5,251 nucleotides of DNA from NCBI GenBank assembly GCA_937871645.1, contig CALMPZ010000183.1, positions 1 to 5,251 on the forward strand. The letters are read 5' to 3'. The DNA comes from an uncultured Polymorphobacter sp. Its GTDB lineage: Bacteria > Pseudomonadota > Alphaproteobacteria > Sphingomonadales > Sphingomonadaceae. The notes beneath the pieces are model-generated. The model saw only the letters and a program-made list of their open reading frames with translations. It had not been told where the DNA came from and ran no database searches. This document shows, piece after piece, positions 1 to 5,251 of this stretch; the stretch's first letter is position 1; each line of letters opens with the position of its first letter. Position numbers and translations under genes: made by a program.

Positions 1-105
1 ACGCGCTGACAGGTGGGCGCGTCCCTCGACTTCGCGTGGGGCATGAGCGGGGTAAGGTTTGGTCCAAGGGCATGCGGGCTCGGGTGGCGCACCCCAAAAT
101 CGGGT

Positions 106-122
106 GCAGGGGTCACCCCTGC
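106..122 (-). terminator. Hairpin downstream of ygfZ, possible transcription terminator
   Basis: Bases 106-112 and 116-122 are perfect reverse complements (GCAGGGG / CCCCTGC), giving a 7-bp, almost all G:C stem with a 3-base loop. The symmetry also includes the flanking loop bases, so the whole dyad is 8+8 around one base. It lies 14 bases beyond the ygfZ stop in the direction of ygfZ transcription. After the stem, minus-strand transcription meets ACCCGATTTT, so the U-run is short and displaced by a few bases. That makes it a weak or imperfect intrinsic terminator. A protein-binding dyad is the alternative reading. Confidence 0.42.
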
Positions 123-135
123 CCGCCGGAGGCTC

Positions 136-939
136 TTAACCGCCGACTTCCAGATACCCCGGCCACTCCACCGTCACCGGGCCGCCGTTCATTGCCAGCG
201 GCACCCCCGCCTCGACAAACTCGAGCCGCAGATAGGCGATGCCATGGCCGTCGCGGTGGCTGCGCAACTCACCGGCCTCGCGGTCGCCGGCGCGCAGGAT
301 GCCGTCGCCGGGTTCGCCGGCGAAGGTCACCGGCAGCAGGCGTTTGCGCAGCTTGGTGCGGTGGTGCATCCGCGCGGTGTTTTCCTGACCGACGTAGCAG
401 CCTTTGGTGAAGCTGACGCCGTGGAGTTCGGCGGCGTTGGTTTCCAGCCACATCATCTTGTCGAGCAGAAGGTCGGCGCTGCCCGGCACGCCGAGCGCCA
501 GCCGGTGCGCGTCATAGTCGGCGAGTGTGGCGTTGACGGGGGCGGCGTCGGCGATCCAGCGGGAACCTAGTGCCGCCAGCCGCGGGTCGGCGGCCGCGTC
601 ATGCGCGCCATCCCAGGCGGCGAATACCTTGAGGTCGGTCGGCGTCACGCTCACATCGCGGCGCAACTTGTACATGGCCAGCTTGCGCGCCAGCCCCGGC
701 GCAGCGTCTGCCGCGACGTCGAGCCAGACGACGTCGCCCCCCCCACTTCTTCCAACAGCTTCAAACAGCAGCATGTCGGCAAGCGGCTTGCCCTGCGCGC
801 TGAGCAGCGCCGCCCAGAGCGGGGTAGCGGGCGTAAGCTGGTCGACATCGTTGGTCAGCATGTCCTGCAGGAACGGTCGCGCGTCGGCCCCCTGCAATGC
901 CAGCACGCTGCGGTCGGTCAGTTGCGCGATGTGGGTCAT
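136..939 (-). CDS. ygfZ: Folate-binding protein YgfZ (IBA57/GcvT-like), iron-sulfur enzyme maintenance
   Basis: This 267-residue protein belongs to the YgfZ/IBA57 branch of the GcvT (aminomethyltransferase-like) fold. Family members bind tetrahydrofolate and are needed for full activity of certain [4Fe-4S] enzymes such as the tRNA-modifying MiaB; they act in the cytosol. The signature K-G-C-Y-V-G-Q-E stands at residues 179-186, with the conserved cysteine at 181. The N-terminal part (through 'FLQDMLTNDV', residues 23-32, and 'LSAQGKPLADMLLF', 46-59) is also typical of the family. The length matches the shorter alphaproteobacterial and mitochondrial IBA57 form rather than the roughly 326-residue E. 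coli protein. The ATG start lies one base after the eipA stop (TGA-T-ATG), and no clear Shine-Dalgarno sequence precedes it, so translation is probably coupled to eipA. An 8-G tract on the coding strand (residues 65-68, S-G-G-G) lies in a variable segment. The family call is firm; the exact client enzymes in this organism are not known from sequence. Confidence 0.94.
   Translation of the reverse strand: MTHIAQLTDRSVLALQGADARPFLQDMLTNDVDQLTPATPLWAALLSAQGKPLADMLLFEAVGRSGGGDVVWLDVAADAAPGLARKLAMYKLRRDVSVTPTDLKVFAAWDGAHDAAADPRLAALGSRWIADAAPVNATLADYDAHRLALGVPGSADLLLDKMMWLETNAAELHGVSFTKGCYVGQENTARMHHRTKLRKRLLPVTFAGEPGDGILRAGDREAGELRSHRDGHGIAYLRLEFVEAGVPLAMNGGPVTVEWPGYLEVGG
737..744 (-). repeat. 8-G homopolymer inside ygfZ (C8 on the plus strand)
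   Basis: The plus strand has eight consecutive C at 737-744, which read as AGT-GGG-GGG-GGC on the ygfZ coding strand. The frame is intact across it: family-like sequence continues on both sides. It is the longest G/C single-base run I noticed in the window. Such runs are prone to slippage in replication and to miscalls in some sequencing methods. Confidence 0.9.
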
Positions 940-940
940 A

Positions 941-1567
941 TCAGAACGGGATCAGCCGCTTTTCGCGGGTGAAGTTGAGCCAGCCGGCGTTGACGCCGAG
1001 CCGCAGCCCGACGCCGAGCGAAATCGGCACCACGACGACATCGTCATGCACCAGATATTGCGCGCTCAGCCCGCCGACGGCAAAGGCGCGGCCGGTCACC
1101 GCGCCGAAGCGCCGGAACATGTCGTTGGTGTCGTGGAGGTGGTAGACCAGCATCATCACCTGCGCGCCGTCGGCACCGACATCGAGCCCGAACGACGGCC
1201 CGGTCCAGAATACCGGCTGCGCGCCCTCGACCTTGTGGAACAGCTTGCCGCTGCCGTAGCTGGCGCCGAAGATGAACGCCCCGCCGGCCTGGCGACCGTC
1301 GATATAGGCGGACGGCTCGCCCATTTCGTCGAAGACCTTGGCGAGGATCTTGTTCATTTCGGGCGAGGCGCGGCCAAAAGCGACTTCGCCGGCGGCGGCG
1401 ATTTCGGCTTTGGTGTAGCTTGTCGAGGTCGCGGCGAGGTCGACCGTCTGCACCGGCGTCACCGCTGTGGCGGCGGCCGGTGCCGGGGCGGGCGTGGTGG
1501 CTGCGACAGCTTGCGCCACCACCGGGCCGGACAGCATCAACATCAACGCACACAACACCAGACGCAT
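941..1567 (-). CDS. eipA: EipA family (DUF1134) periplasmic envelope-integrity protein
   Basis: This 208-residue protein has an N-terminal signal peptide: MRLVL followed by a hydrophobic stretch, then an A-Q-A or A-V-A cleavage site near residues 18-22. There is no lipobox, so it should be a soluble periplasmic protein. An Ala/Pro-rich linker (about 22-36) precedes the DUF1134 domain (about 50-208). That domain shows the family features: a Y-I-x-G-x-x-A-G-G-A-F segment, F-W-T-G-P-S-F-G-L-D-V-G, and a C-terminal G-V-G-L-R-L-G-x-N-x-G-W-L-x-F-T. In Brucella the homologue EipA is needed for cell-envelope integrity; its biochemical activity is not settled. I chose the ATG at 1567 because the signal peptide begins there. 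An in-frame GTG at 1606 would add 13 residues (MNFAIASFPGDPP) in front of the signal peptide, which is less plausible. A GGGG stretch about 9 bases upstream of 1567 could act as a weak ribosome site. It is the first gene of a pair with ygfZ and is divergent from ugd. Confidence 0.9.
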   Translation of the reverse strand: MRLVLCALMLMLSGPVVAQAVAATTPAPAPAAATAVTPVQTVDLAATSTSYTKAEIAAAGEVAFGRASPEMNKILAKVFDEMGEPSAYIDGRQAGGAFIFGASYGSGKLFHKVEGAQPVFWTGPSFGLDVGADGAQVMMLVYHLHDTNDMFRRFGAVTGRAFAVGGLSAQYLVHDDVVVVPISLGVGLRLGVNAGWLNFTREKRLIPF

Positions 1568-1689
1568 CGGCGGATCCCCGGGAAAGCTCGCTATCGCAAA
1601 ATTCACGATGTTCTATGTAGCGCCGGCCTTCCCTTGCCCGCAACGGCCATGCTAACGGCAACGCGGATTTGGCTGACAAAGGGTTGCAA
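1568..1689. promoter_or_regulatory. Divergent intergenic region, promoters of eipA (left) and ugd (right)
   Basis: These 122 bases separate two outward-facing genes, so both promoters should lie here or inside the flanking gene ends. The best minus-strand candidate I can find is TTGTCA (plus 1679-1674) with TAGCAT (plus 1654-1649), but the 19-base spacer is longer than usual. No convincing plus-strand -35/-10 pair for ugd is visible. I see no CtrA-like TTAA-N7-TTAA box and no long inverted repeat. Confidence 0.3.
1678..1683 (+). promoter_or_regulatory. Ribosome binding site of ugd, decides the start codon
   Basis: AAAGGG lies six bases before the ATG at 1690. This supports ATG 1690 over the in-frame TTG at 1669, which would add seven residues (MADKGLQ) ahead of the conserved beginning of the dinucleotide-binding fold. 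Confidence 0.7.
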
Positions 1690-2991
1690 ATGCGCGTCGC
1701 AATGATCGGGTCGGGTTACGTCGGACTGGTGTCGGGTGCCTGCTTCGCGGATTTCGGTCATGACGTGGTCTGCGTCGACAAGGATCTGTCGAAGATCGAG
1801 CGCCTCAACCAGGGCGTCATGCCGATCTTCGAACCCGGCCTCGCCGAGCTGGTAACGGGCAACGCCAAGTCAGGGCGGCTGCGTTTCACCACCGACCTCG
1901 CCGAAGCCGTGGCCGACGCCGAAGTCGTGTTCATCGCGGTCGGTACGCCGTCGCGCCGCGGCGATGGCCACGCCGACCTGAGCTATGTGTTCGCTGCCGC
2001 CGCCGAAATCGCCCAGCATCTGAAGGGCTATACTGTCATCGTCACCAAATCGACGGTGCCGGTCGGCACCGGCGACGAAGTCGAGCGGATTGTGCGCGAA
2101 GCCAACCCCAAGGCGCAGTTCGCCGTGGTGTCGAACCCCGAATTCCTGCGCGAAGGCGCCGCGATCGAGGATTTCAAGCGCCCCGACCGTATCGTCATCG
2201 GCAGCGAGGACGAGGCCGCACGCGGCGTGATGTCCGAGCTGTATCGCCCGCTGTTCCTCAACCAGTCGCCGCTGCTGTTCACCGCGCGCCGCACCGCCGA
2301 GCTGATCAAATACGCCGCCAACGCCTTCCTTGCGACCAAGATCACCTTCATCAATGAAATCGCCGACCTGTGCGAAGCCGTCGGCGCCAACGTCCAGGAC
2401 GTGTCGCGCGGCATCGGGCTCGATAACCGCATCGGCTCGAAGTTCCTCCACGCCGGCCCCGGCTATGGCGGTTCGTGCTTCCCCAAGGACACGCTGGCGC
2501 TAATCAAGACCGCGCAGGACTTCGGCGCGCCGATTCGCATCGTCGAGGCCGTCGCCGCAGTCAACGACCAGCGCAAGCGCGCGATGGCGAAGAAGGTCAT
2601 TGCCGCCGCCGGCGGCTCGGTGCGCGGCAAGACCGTCGGCATCCTCGGCCTGACCTTCAAGCCCAACACCGACGACATGCGCGATTCGCCGTCGCTCGCC
2701 GTCATCCTGGCGTTGCAGGACGCCGGTGCGACGATCCGCGCCTATGACCCCGAAGGTGTCGAGCAGGCAAAGACGATGATCACCGGCATCGAATACGCCG
2801 CCAACCCGTATGACGCGATCACCGGCGCCGATGTCGCGGTGCTGATCACCGAATGGGACGCCTTCCGCGCGCTCGACCTCGACCGCGTCCGCGACCTGAT
2901 GGCGAGCCCGGTGATGGTCGACCTGCGCAACGTCTACAACCCCGCCGACATGGCCAAGCACGGCATCGCGTACAGCAGCATCGGGCGTTAA
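1690..2991 (+). CDS. ugd: UDP-glucose 6-dehydrogenase
   Basis: This 433-residue cytosolic enzyme oxidises UDP-glucose twice with two NAD+ to give UDP-glucuronate, a precursor for exopolysaccharide, capsule and other surface glycans. The N-terminal Rossmann domain starts at the first residue with G7-x-G9-x-x-G12 (IGSGYVG), and D30 closes the second strand for the NAD ribose. The active-site set is complete: T122 in K-S-T-V-P, E151 and E155 in N-P-E-F-L-R-E-G, K207 and N211 in the central helix (LIKYAAN), C263 in G-Y-G-G-S-C-F-P-K-D, and D267. The K-N-C-D spacing equals that of the structurally studied Streptococcus enzyme (K204, N208, C260, D264). The C-terminal UDP-binding domain carries L-T-F-K-P-N-T-D-D-M-R-D-S-P. 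Length is normal for the family. No glycosyltransferase or other polysaccharide gene is next to it; it appears to be a single-gene unit closed by a hairpin. GDP-mannose dehydrogenase is the related alternative, but the motifs favour Ugd. Confidence 0.96.
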   Translation: MRVAMIGSGYVGLVSGACFADFGHDVVCVDKDLSKIERLNQGVMPIFEPGLAELVTGNAKSGRLRFTTDLAEAVADAEVVFIAVGTPSRRGDGHADLSYVFAAAAEIAQHLKGYTVIVTKSTVPVGTGDEVERIVREANPKAQFAVVSNPEFLREGAAIEDFKRPDRIVIGSEDEAARGVMSELYRPLFLNQSPLLFTARRTAELIKYAANAFLATKITFINEIADLCEAVGANVQDVSRGIGLDNRIGSKFLHAGPGYGGSCFPKDTLALIKTAQDFGAPIRIVEAVAAVNDQRKRAMAKKVIAAAGGSVRGKTVGILGLTFKPNTDDMRDSPSLAVILALQDAGATIRAYDPEGVEQAKTMITGIEYAANPYDAITGADVAVLITEWDAFRALDLDRVRDLMASPVMVDLRNVYNPADMAKHGIAYSSIGR

Positions 2992-2992
2992 G

Positions 2993-3019
2993 GCTGCGCG
3001 CCCGATTGGGCGTTGCAGC
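2993..3019 (+). terminator. Stem-loop directly after ugd
   Basis: Starting two bases after the ugd stop, an outer stem GCTGC (2993-2997) / GCAGC (3015-3019) encloses an inner stem CGCCC (2999-3003) / GGGCG (3008-3012) with a GATT loop. A one-by-two internal mismatch (2998 against 3013-3014) separates the two 5-bp stems. There is no T-run after it, so it is not a classical intrinsic terminator. It could still pause or end transcription, or protect the ugd mRNA 3' end. Its 3' arm overlaps the probable -35 of the tRNA promoter. Confidence 0.45.
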
Positions 3020-3041
3020 GCTGCCGGTGCTTCGCTATACG
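3013..3041 (+). promoter_or_regulatory. Probable promoter of the tRNA-Ser gene
   Basis: TTGCAG (3013-3018) and TATACG (3036-3041) are separated by exactly 17 bases. The -10 region read as GCTATAC (3034-3040) resembles the alphaproteobacterial housekeeping -10 (GCTANAWC in Caulobacter). The -35 keeps only the TTG core. Initiation would fall around 3047-3049, a few bases before the mature tRNA. The G/C-only stretch just after the -10, broken by a single T, is the type of discriminator linked to stringent control of stable RNA genes (established for such promoters, inferred here). Confidence 0.5.
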
Positions 3042-3053
3042 CGGCGCTCGCGC

Positions 3054-3145
3054 GGAGTCGTGGGTGAGCGGCTGAAACCAGTAGTTTGCTAAACTGCCGA
3101 TCTGGGTAACTGGATCCGAGGGTTCGAATCCCTCCGACTCCGCCA
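3054..3145 (+). tRNA. tRNA-Ser, anticodon GCU
   Basis: The full class II cloverleaf can be drawn. The acceptor stem is GGAGTCG (3054-3060) with CGACTCC (3135-3141), and the D stem is GGT (3063-3065) with ACC (3077-3079). The anticodon stem is GTAGT (3081-3085) with ACTGC (3093-3097), around the loop TTGCTAA with anticodon GCT at 3088-3090. The long variable arm spans about 3098-3117, with ATCTGG/CTGGAT pairing around GTAA. The T stem is GAGGG (3118-3122) with CCCTC (3130-3134) around TTCGAAT. Discriminator base G is 3142 and CCA is encoded at 3143-3145. The long variable arm and GCU anticodon identify serine, reading AGC and AGU codons. It is a single tRNA gene between ugd and mmsA. Confidence 0.97.
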
Positions 3146-3146
3146 A

Positions 3147-3152
3147 TTTTTT
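3147..3152 (+). terminator. T6 run after tRNA-Ser
   Basis: Six T residues begin one base after the encoded CCA. Together with the stable T-arm and acceptor stem just upstream they could release RNA polymerase. The short GC hairpin 3154-3168 follows rather than precedes the T-run, so it does not form a standard terminator with it. Confidence 0.35.
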
Positions 3153-3323
3153 CGCCGCCTGGCGCGGCACTTCCACCAGCAGTTCGAGATCGCCGGCGTA
3201 GCGCCAATGCTGCGCCGCGTCCGCAGGGCAATGTCAATTCACCGGCTTGAATCGGGTGACAGCGGCACCATCGCGCAATAAGGAACGTCGCACAGCCAAG
3301 CGGCAGTCCGGGAGATACAGGTC
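3153..3323. other. Spacer and leader between tRNA-Ser and mmsA
   Basis: This stretch holds a short stem GCCGC (3154-3158) / GCGGC (3164-3168) and, at its right end, GGGAG (3310-3314), the ribosome site of mmsA nine bases before its ATG. I find no convincing -35/-10 pair for mmsA and no operator-like dyad. Part of the minus strand (3233 towards the tRNA) is stop-free and is discussed as a possible relic. Confidence 0.5.
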
Positions 3324-4823
3324 ATGCGCGACATTCATCACTTCATCGGTGGCGCCAGCGCGCCGGGGACATCGGGCAACTGGAGCGACGTGTTCGACCC
3401 CAACACCGGCACCGTGCAGGCGCGCGTCCAGCTCGCCACCGTCGCCGAAGTCGATGCCGCAATCGCCAGCGCCGCCGCCGCGCAGCCGGCCTGGGCGGCG
3501 ACCAACCCGCAGCGCCGCGCGCGCGTGATGTTCGATTTCAAGCGGCTGATCGAACGCGACATGAACAGCCTCGCCGAGCTGCTGTCGGCCGAACACGGCA
3601 AGGTCATCGCCGATTCGAAGGGCGACATCCAGCGCGGGCTCGAGGTCATCGAATTCGCCTGCGGCATCCCGCACCTGCTCAAGGGCGACTATACCGGTGG
3701 CGCCGGCCCGGGCATCGACGTCTATTCGATGCGCCAGGCGCTTGGCGTTGTTGCCGGCATCACGCCGTTCAACTTCCCGGCGATGATCCCGATGTGGATG
3801 TTCGGCATGGGGATCGCCTGCGGCAACGCCTTCATCCTCAAGCCCAGCGAGCGCGACCCGTCGGTGCCGGTCAAGCTTGGCGAACTGATGATGGAAGCCG
3901 GGCTGCCGGCGGGCATCCTCAACGTCGTCCACGGCGACAAGGTCGCGGTCGACGCCATCCTCGACAACCCGACCGTCAAGGCGGTCAGCTTCGTCGGCTC
4001 GTCGGACATCGCGCATTATGTCTACAAGCGCGGCGTTGCGGCCGGCAAGCGCGTCCAGGCGATGGGCGGCGCCAAGAACCACGGCGTCGTGCTGCCCGAT
4101 GCCGATCTCGATCAGGTCGTCGCCGATCTGGCAGGTGCAGCCTTCGGCTCGGCGGGCGAGCGCTGCATGGCGCTGCCGGTGGTCGTGCCGGTCGGTGAAA
4201 AGACCGCGCTGGCGCTGCGCGAAAAGCTGCTGCCGGCGATTGCCGAACTGCGTATCGGCGTCTCGACCGACCCCGACGCGCACTACGGTCCGGTGGTCAG
4301 CGCCGCGCACAAGGCGCGCATCGAGGACTATATCACCATGGGCGTCAACGAAGGCGCCGAGCTGGTCGTCGATGGCCGCGGCTTCAGCCTGCAGGGCCAT
4401 GAAAAGGGCTTCTTCGTCGGCCCGACGCTGTTCGACCACGTCAAACCCAGCATGCAGTCGTACCAGGAGGAAATCTTCGGCCCGGTGCTGCAGATGGTGC
4501 GTGCCGACAGCTTCGCGCAGGCGCTGGCGCTGCCGAGCGAGCATCAGTACGGCAACGGCGTCGCCATCTTCACGCGCAACGGCGAAGCCGCGCGCGAGTT
4601 CGCGGCGCAGGTCGAAGTCGGCATGGTCGGCATCAACGTGCCGATCCCGGTGCCGGTCGCCTATCACAGCTTCGGCGGCTGGAAGCGCTCGGCGTTCGGC
4701 GACACCAACCAGTACGGCACCGACGGCGTGCGCTTCTACACCAAGGTCAAGACCGTCACCCAGCGTTGGCCGGCGGCCGGCACGCTCGCCGATAGCAGCT
4801 TCATCATCCCGACGATGAAGTAG
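3324..4823 (+). CDS. mmsA: Methylmalonate-semialdehyde dehydrogenase (CoA-acylating)
   Basis: This 499-residue member of the aldehyde dehydrogenase superfamily converts methylmalonate semialdehyde with CoA and NAD+ to propionyl-CoA, CO2 and NADH (malonate semialdehyde would give acetyl-CoA). It is the last specific step of valine breakdown and acts in the cytosol. The oxyanion asparagine N150 is in I-T-P-F-N-F-P and the catalytic C281 is in S-A-G-E-R-C-M-A-L. The arginine just before the cysteine is typical of this family, where it helps hold the substrate carboxylate. The usual aldehyde dehydrogenase general-base glutamate motif (ELGGK) is replaced by M-G-G-A-K-N-H, as expected for CoA-dependent MmsA, which does not use hydrolysis. 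E-E-I-F-G-P-V begins at residue 382. The C-terminal F-G-G-W-K-R-S-x-F-G-D is also characteristic. Length is normal. The ATG has a GGGAG ribosome site nine bases upstream. The stop codon overlaps the ribosome site of the next gene, so the two are one operon. Confidence 0.96.
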   Translation: MRDIHHFIGGASAPGTSGNWSDVFDPNTGTVQARVQLATVAEVDAAIASAAAAQPAWAATNPQRRARVMFDFKRLIERDMNSLAELLSAEHGKVIADSKGDIQRGLEVIEFACGIPHLLKGDYTGGAGPGIDVYSMRQALGVVAGITPFNFPAMIPMWMFGMGIACGNAFILKPSERDPSVPVKLGELMMEAGLPAGILNVVHGDKVAVDAILDNPTVKAVSFVGSSDIAHYVYKRGVAAGKRVQAMGGAKNHGVVLPDADLDQVVADLAGAAFGSAGERCMALPVVVPVGEKTALALREKLLPAIAELRIGVSTDPDAHYGPVVSAAHKARIEDYITMGVNEGAELVVDGRGFSLQGHEKGFFVGPTLFDHVKPSMQSYQEEIFGPVLQMVRADSFAQALALPSEHQYGNGVAIFTRNGEAAREFAAQVEVGMVGINVPIPVPVAYHSFGGWKRSAFGDTNQYGTDGVRFYTKVKTVTQRWPAAGTLADSSFIIPTMK

Positions 4824-4827
4824 GAGG
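4822..4827 (+). promoter_or_regulatory. Strong Shine-Dalgarno of the enoyl-CoA hydratase gene
   Basis: AGGAGG begins at the second base of the mmsA TAG stop and lies eight bases before ATG 4836. This fixes the start of the downstream gene and means ribosomes finishing mmsA are placed on the next ribosome site. Confidence 0.85.
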
Positions 4828-4835
4828 ATTACCCG

Positions 4836-5251
4836 ATGTCGTATGAAACTTTGCTCGTCGAAACCCATGGCCGCGTCACGCTGATCCGCCTCAACCGGCC
4901 GCAAGCGCTCAACGCGCTCAACAGCCAGGTGATGAACGATCTGATCGCGGCACTCGGCGCGTTCGATGCCGATGACAGCCAGGGCTGCGCGGTGCTGACC
5001 GGCAGCGAAAAGGCCTTCGCGGCGGGCGCCGACATCAAGGAAATGGCCGAGCTGGCGTTCGCCGACACCTTCGGTGGCAATCTGTTCGCCGGCTACGACC
5101 GCGTCATCGCGACGCGCAAGCCGCTGATCGCCGCGGTCAGCGGCTTCGCGCTCGGCGGCGGCTGCGAGCTGGCGATGATGTGCGACTTCATCATCGCCGC
5201 CGACAGCGCGCGCTTCGGTCAGCCCGAGATCAAGATCGGCATCATCCCCGG
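4836..5251 (+). CDS. Enoyl-CoA hydratase (crotonase family), 3' end cut off by the window
   Basis: The first 138 codons are present, beginning [20 protein letters not shown]; the frame stays open to the window end. The protein hydrates 2-enoyl-CoA thioesters to 3-hydroxyacyl-CoA. The crotonase oxyanion-hole segments are visible: A-A-G-A-D-I-K-E-M at residues 62-70 and [10 protein letters not shown] at 103-112. Both catalytic glutamates of true hydratases are present, E111 in G-G-G-C-E-L and E131 in F-G-Q-P-E-I, with the same 20-residue spacing as E144 and E164 of mitochondrial crotonase. That argues against an isomerase or a hydroxyisobutyryl-CoA hydrolase. About 260 residues in total would be expected, so roughly half is seen. 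Twelve bases separate it from mmsA and it should be co-transcribed. In valine catabolism it would hydrate methacrylyl-CoA, but a broader short-chain role is possible. Confidence 0.95.
   Translation, partial: MSYETLLVETHGRVTLIRLNRPQALNALNSQVMNDLIAALGAFDADDSQGCAVLTGSEKAFAAGADIKEMAELAFADTFGGNLFAGYDRVIATRKPLIAAVSGFALGGGCELAMMCDFIIAADSARFGQPEIKIGIIP

Noticed and set aside
1..105. Possible gene end or start at the left edge (for example TGA at 7-9 on plus, or ATG at 44-42 on minus)
   Set aside because: Too short to show any family signature; pyrC is sometimes a neighbour of ygfZ in related bacteria but nothing here lets me claim it.
1568..1606. Upstream GTG start for eipA
   Set aside because: It would put 13 residues before a normal signal peptide; the ATG at 1567 fits secretion better.
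1669..1689. Upstream TTG start for ugd
   Set aside because: The ATG at 1690 has AAAGGG at correct distance and begins exactly at the conserved Rossmann strand.
527..1705. 392-codon open frame on the plus strand across ygfZ, eipA and the gap
   Set aside because: It is antisense to two recognised genes, has low-complexity composition and no family motif.
3054..3145. tRNA-Ser as an attachment site for an integrated element
   Set aside because: No integrase, no repeated tRNA 3' end and no foreign-looking genes are present in the window.
2500..3237. Minus-strand frames crossing the tRNA with text such as GGIRTLGS or SEGFEPSD
   Set aside because: These phrases are the familiar artefact of translating the antisense strand of a tRNA-Ser; they recur in databases as false proteins.
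3232..3237. Perfect TTGACA on the minus strand
   Set aside because: No -10 element occurs at 16-18 bases and no minus-strand gene follows that it could serve.
3234..4904. 556-codon open frame on the minus strand opposite mmsA
   Set aside because: It runs antisense to a clear, complete mmsA. Its translation is rich in R, D, A, H and V without recognisable motifs, as expected for the complement of a GC-rich gene.

Overview
The window is GC-rich chromosomal DNA with dense, same-style genes. The gene content points to an alphaproteobacterium, most likely a sphingomonad (Sphingomonadales): an EipA/DUF1134 periplasmic protein, a short IBA57-type YgfZ, a GCTATAC-like -10 box in front of a tRNA, and an mmsA-enoyl-CoA hydratase operon. 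The order-level assignment is an inference from protein style, not a proof. I see no insertion sequence, phage gene, CRISPR array or plasmid function.

Left part, minus strand: a two-gene operon reading right to left. eipA (1567 to 941) encodes an exported envelope-integrity protein. One base after its stop codon comes ygfZ (939 to 136), a folate-binding protein that helps maintain iron-sulfur enzymes. A GC-rich hairpin at 106-122 may end this transcript. Bases 1-105 contain no gene I can support.

Middle part, plus strand: ugd (1690-2991) encodes UDP-glucose 6-dehydrogenase, which makes UDP-glucuronate for surface polysaccharides. It is divergent from eipA across a 122-base gap that must hold promoters for both. 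A hairpin directly follows the ugd stop. Its 3' arm overlaps the -35 region of a likely promoter for a tRNA-Ser(GCU) gene (3054-3145, CCA encoded), which ends at a run of six T.

Right part, plus strand: after a 178-base gap comes mmsA (3324-4823), CoA-acylating methylmalonate-semialdehyde dehydrogenase. It is followed 12 bases later by an enoyl-CoA hydratase (4836 to the window end, cut off). These two fit a valine (branched-chain amino acid) catabolic operon feeding propionyl-CoA into central metabolism; the rest of the operon probably lies to the right.

All five protein genes keep the family residues I can check and none looks broken. I did not find a new biological system here. The items worth a second look are modest: an 8-G tract inside ygfZ, the tightly coupled eipA-ygfZ junction, the divergent eipA/ugd control region, the overlap of terminator hairpin and tRNA promoter, and a short unexplained open tract antisense to the tRNA flank.
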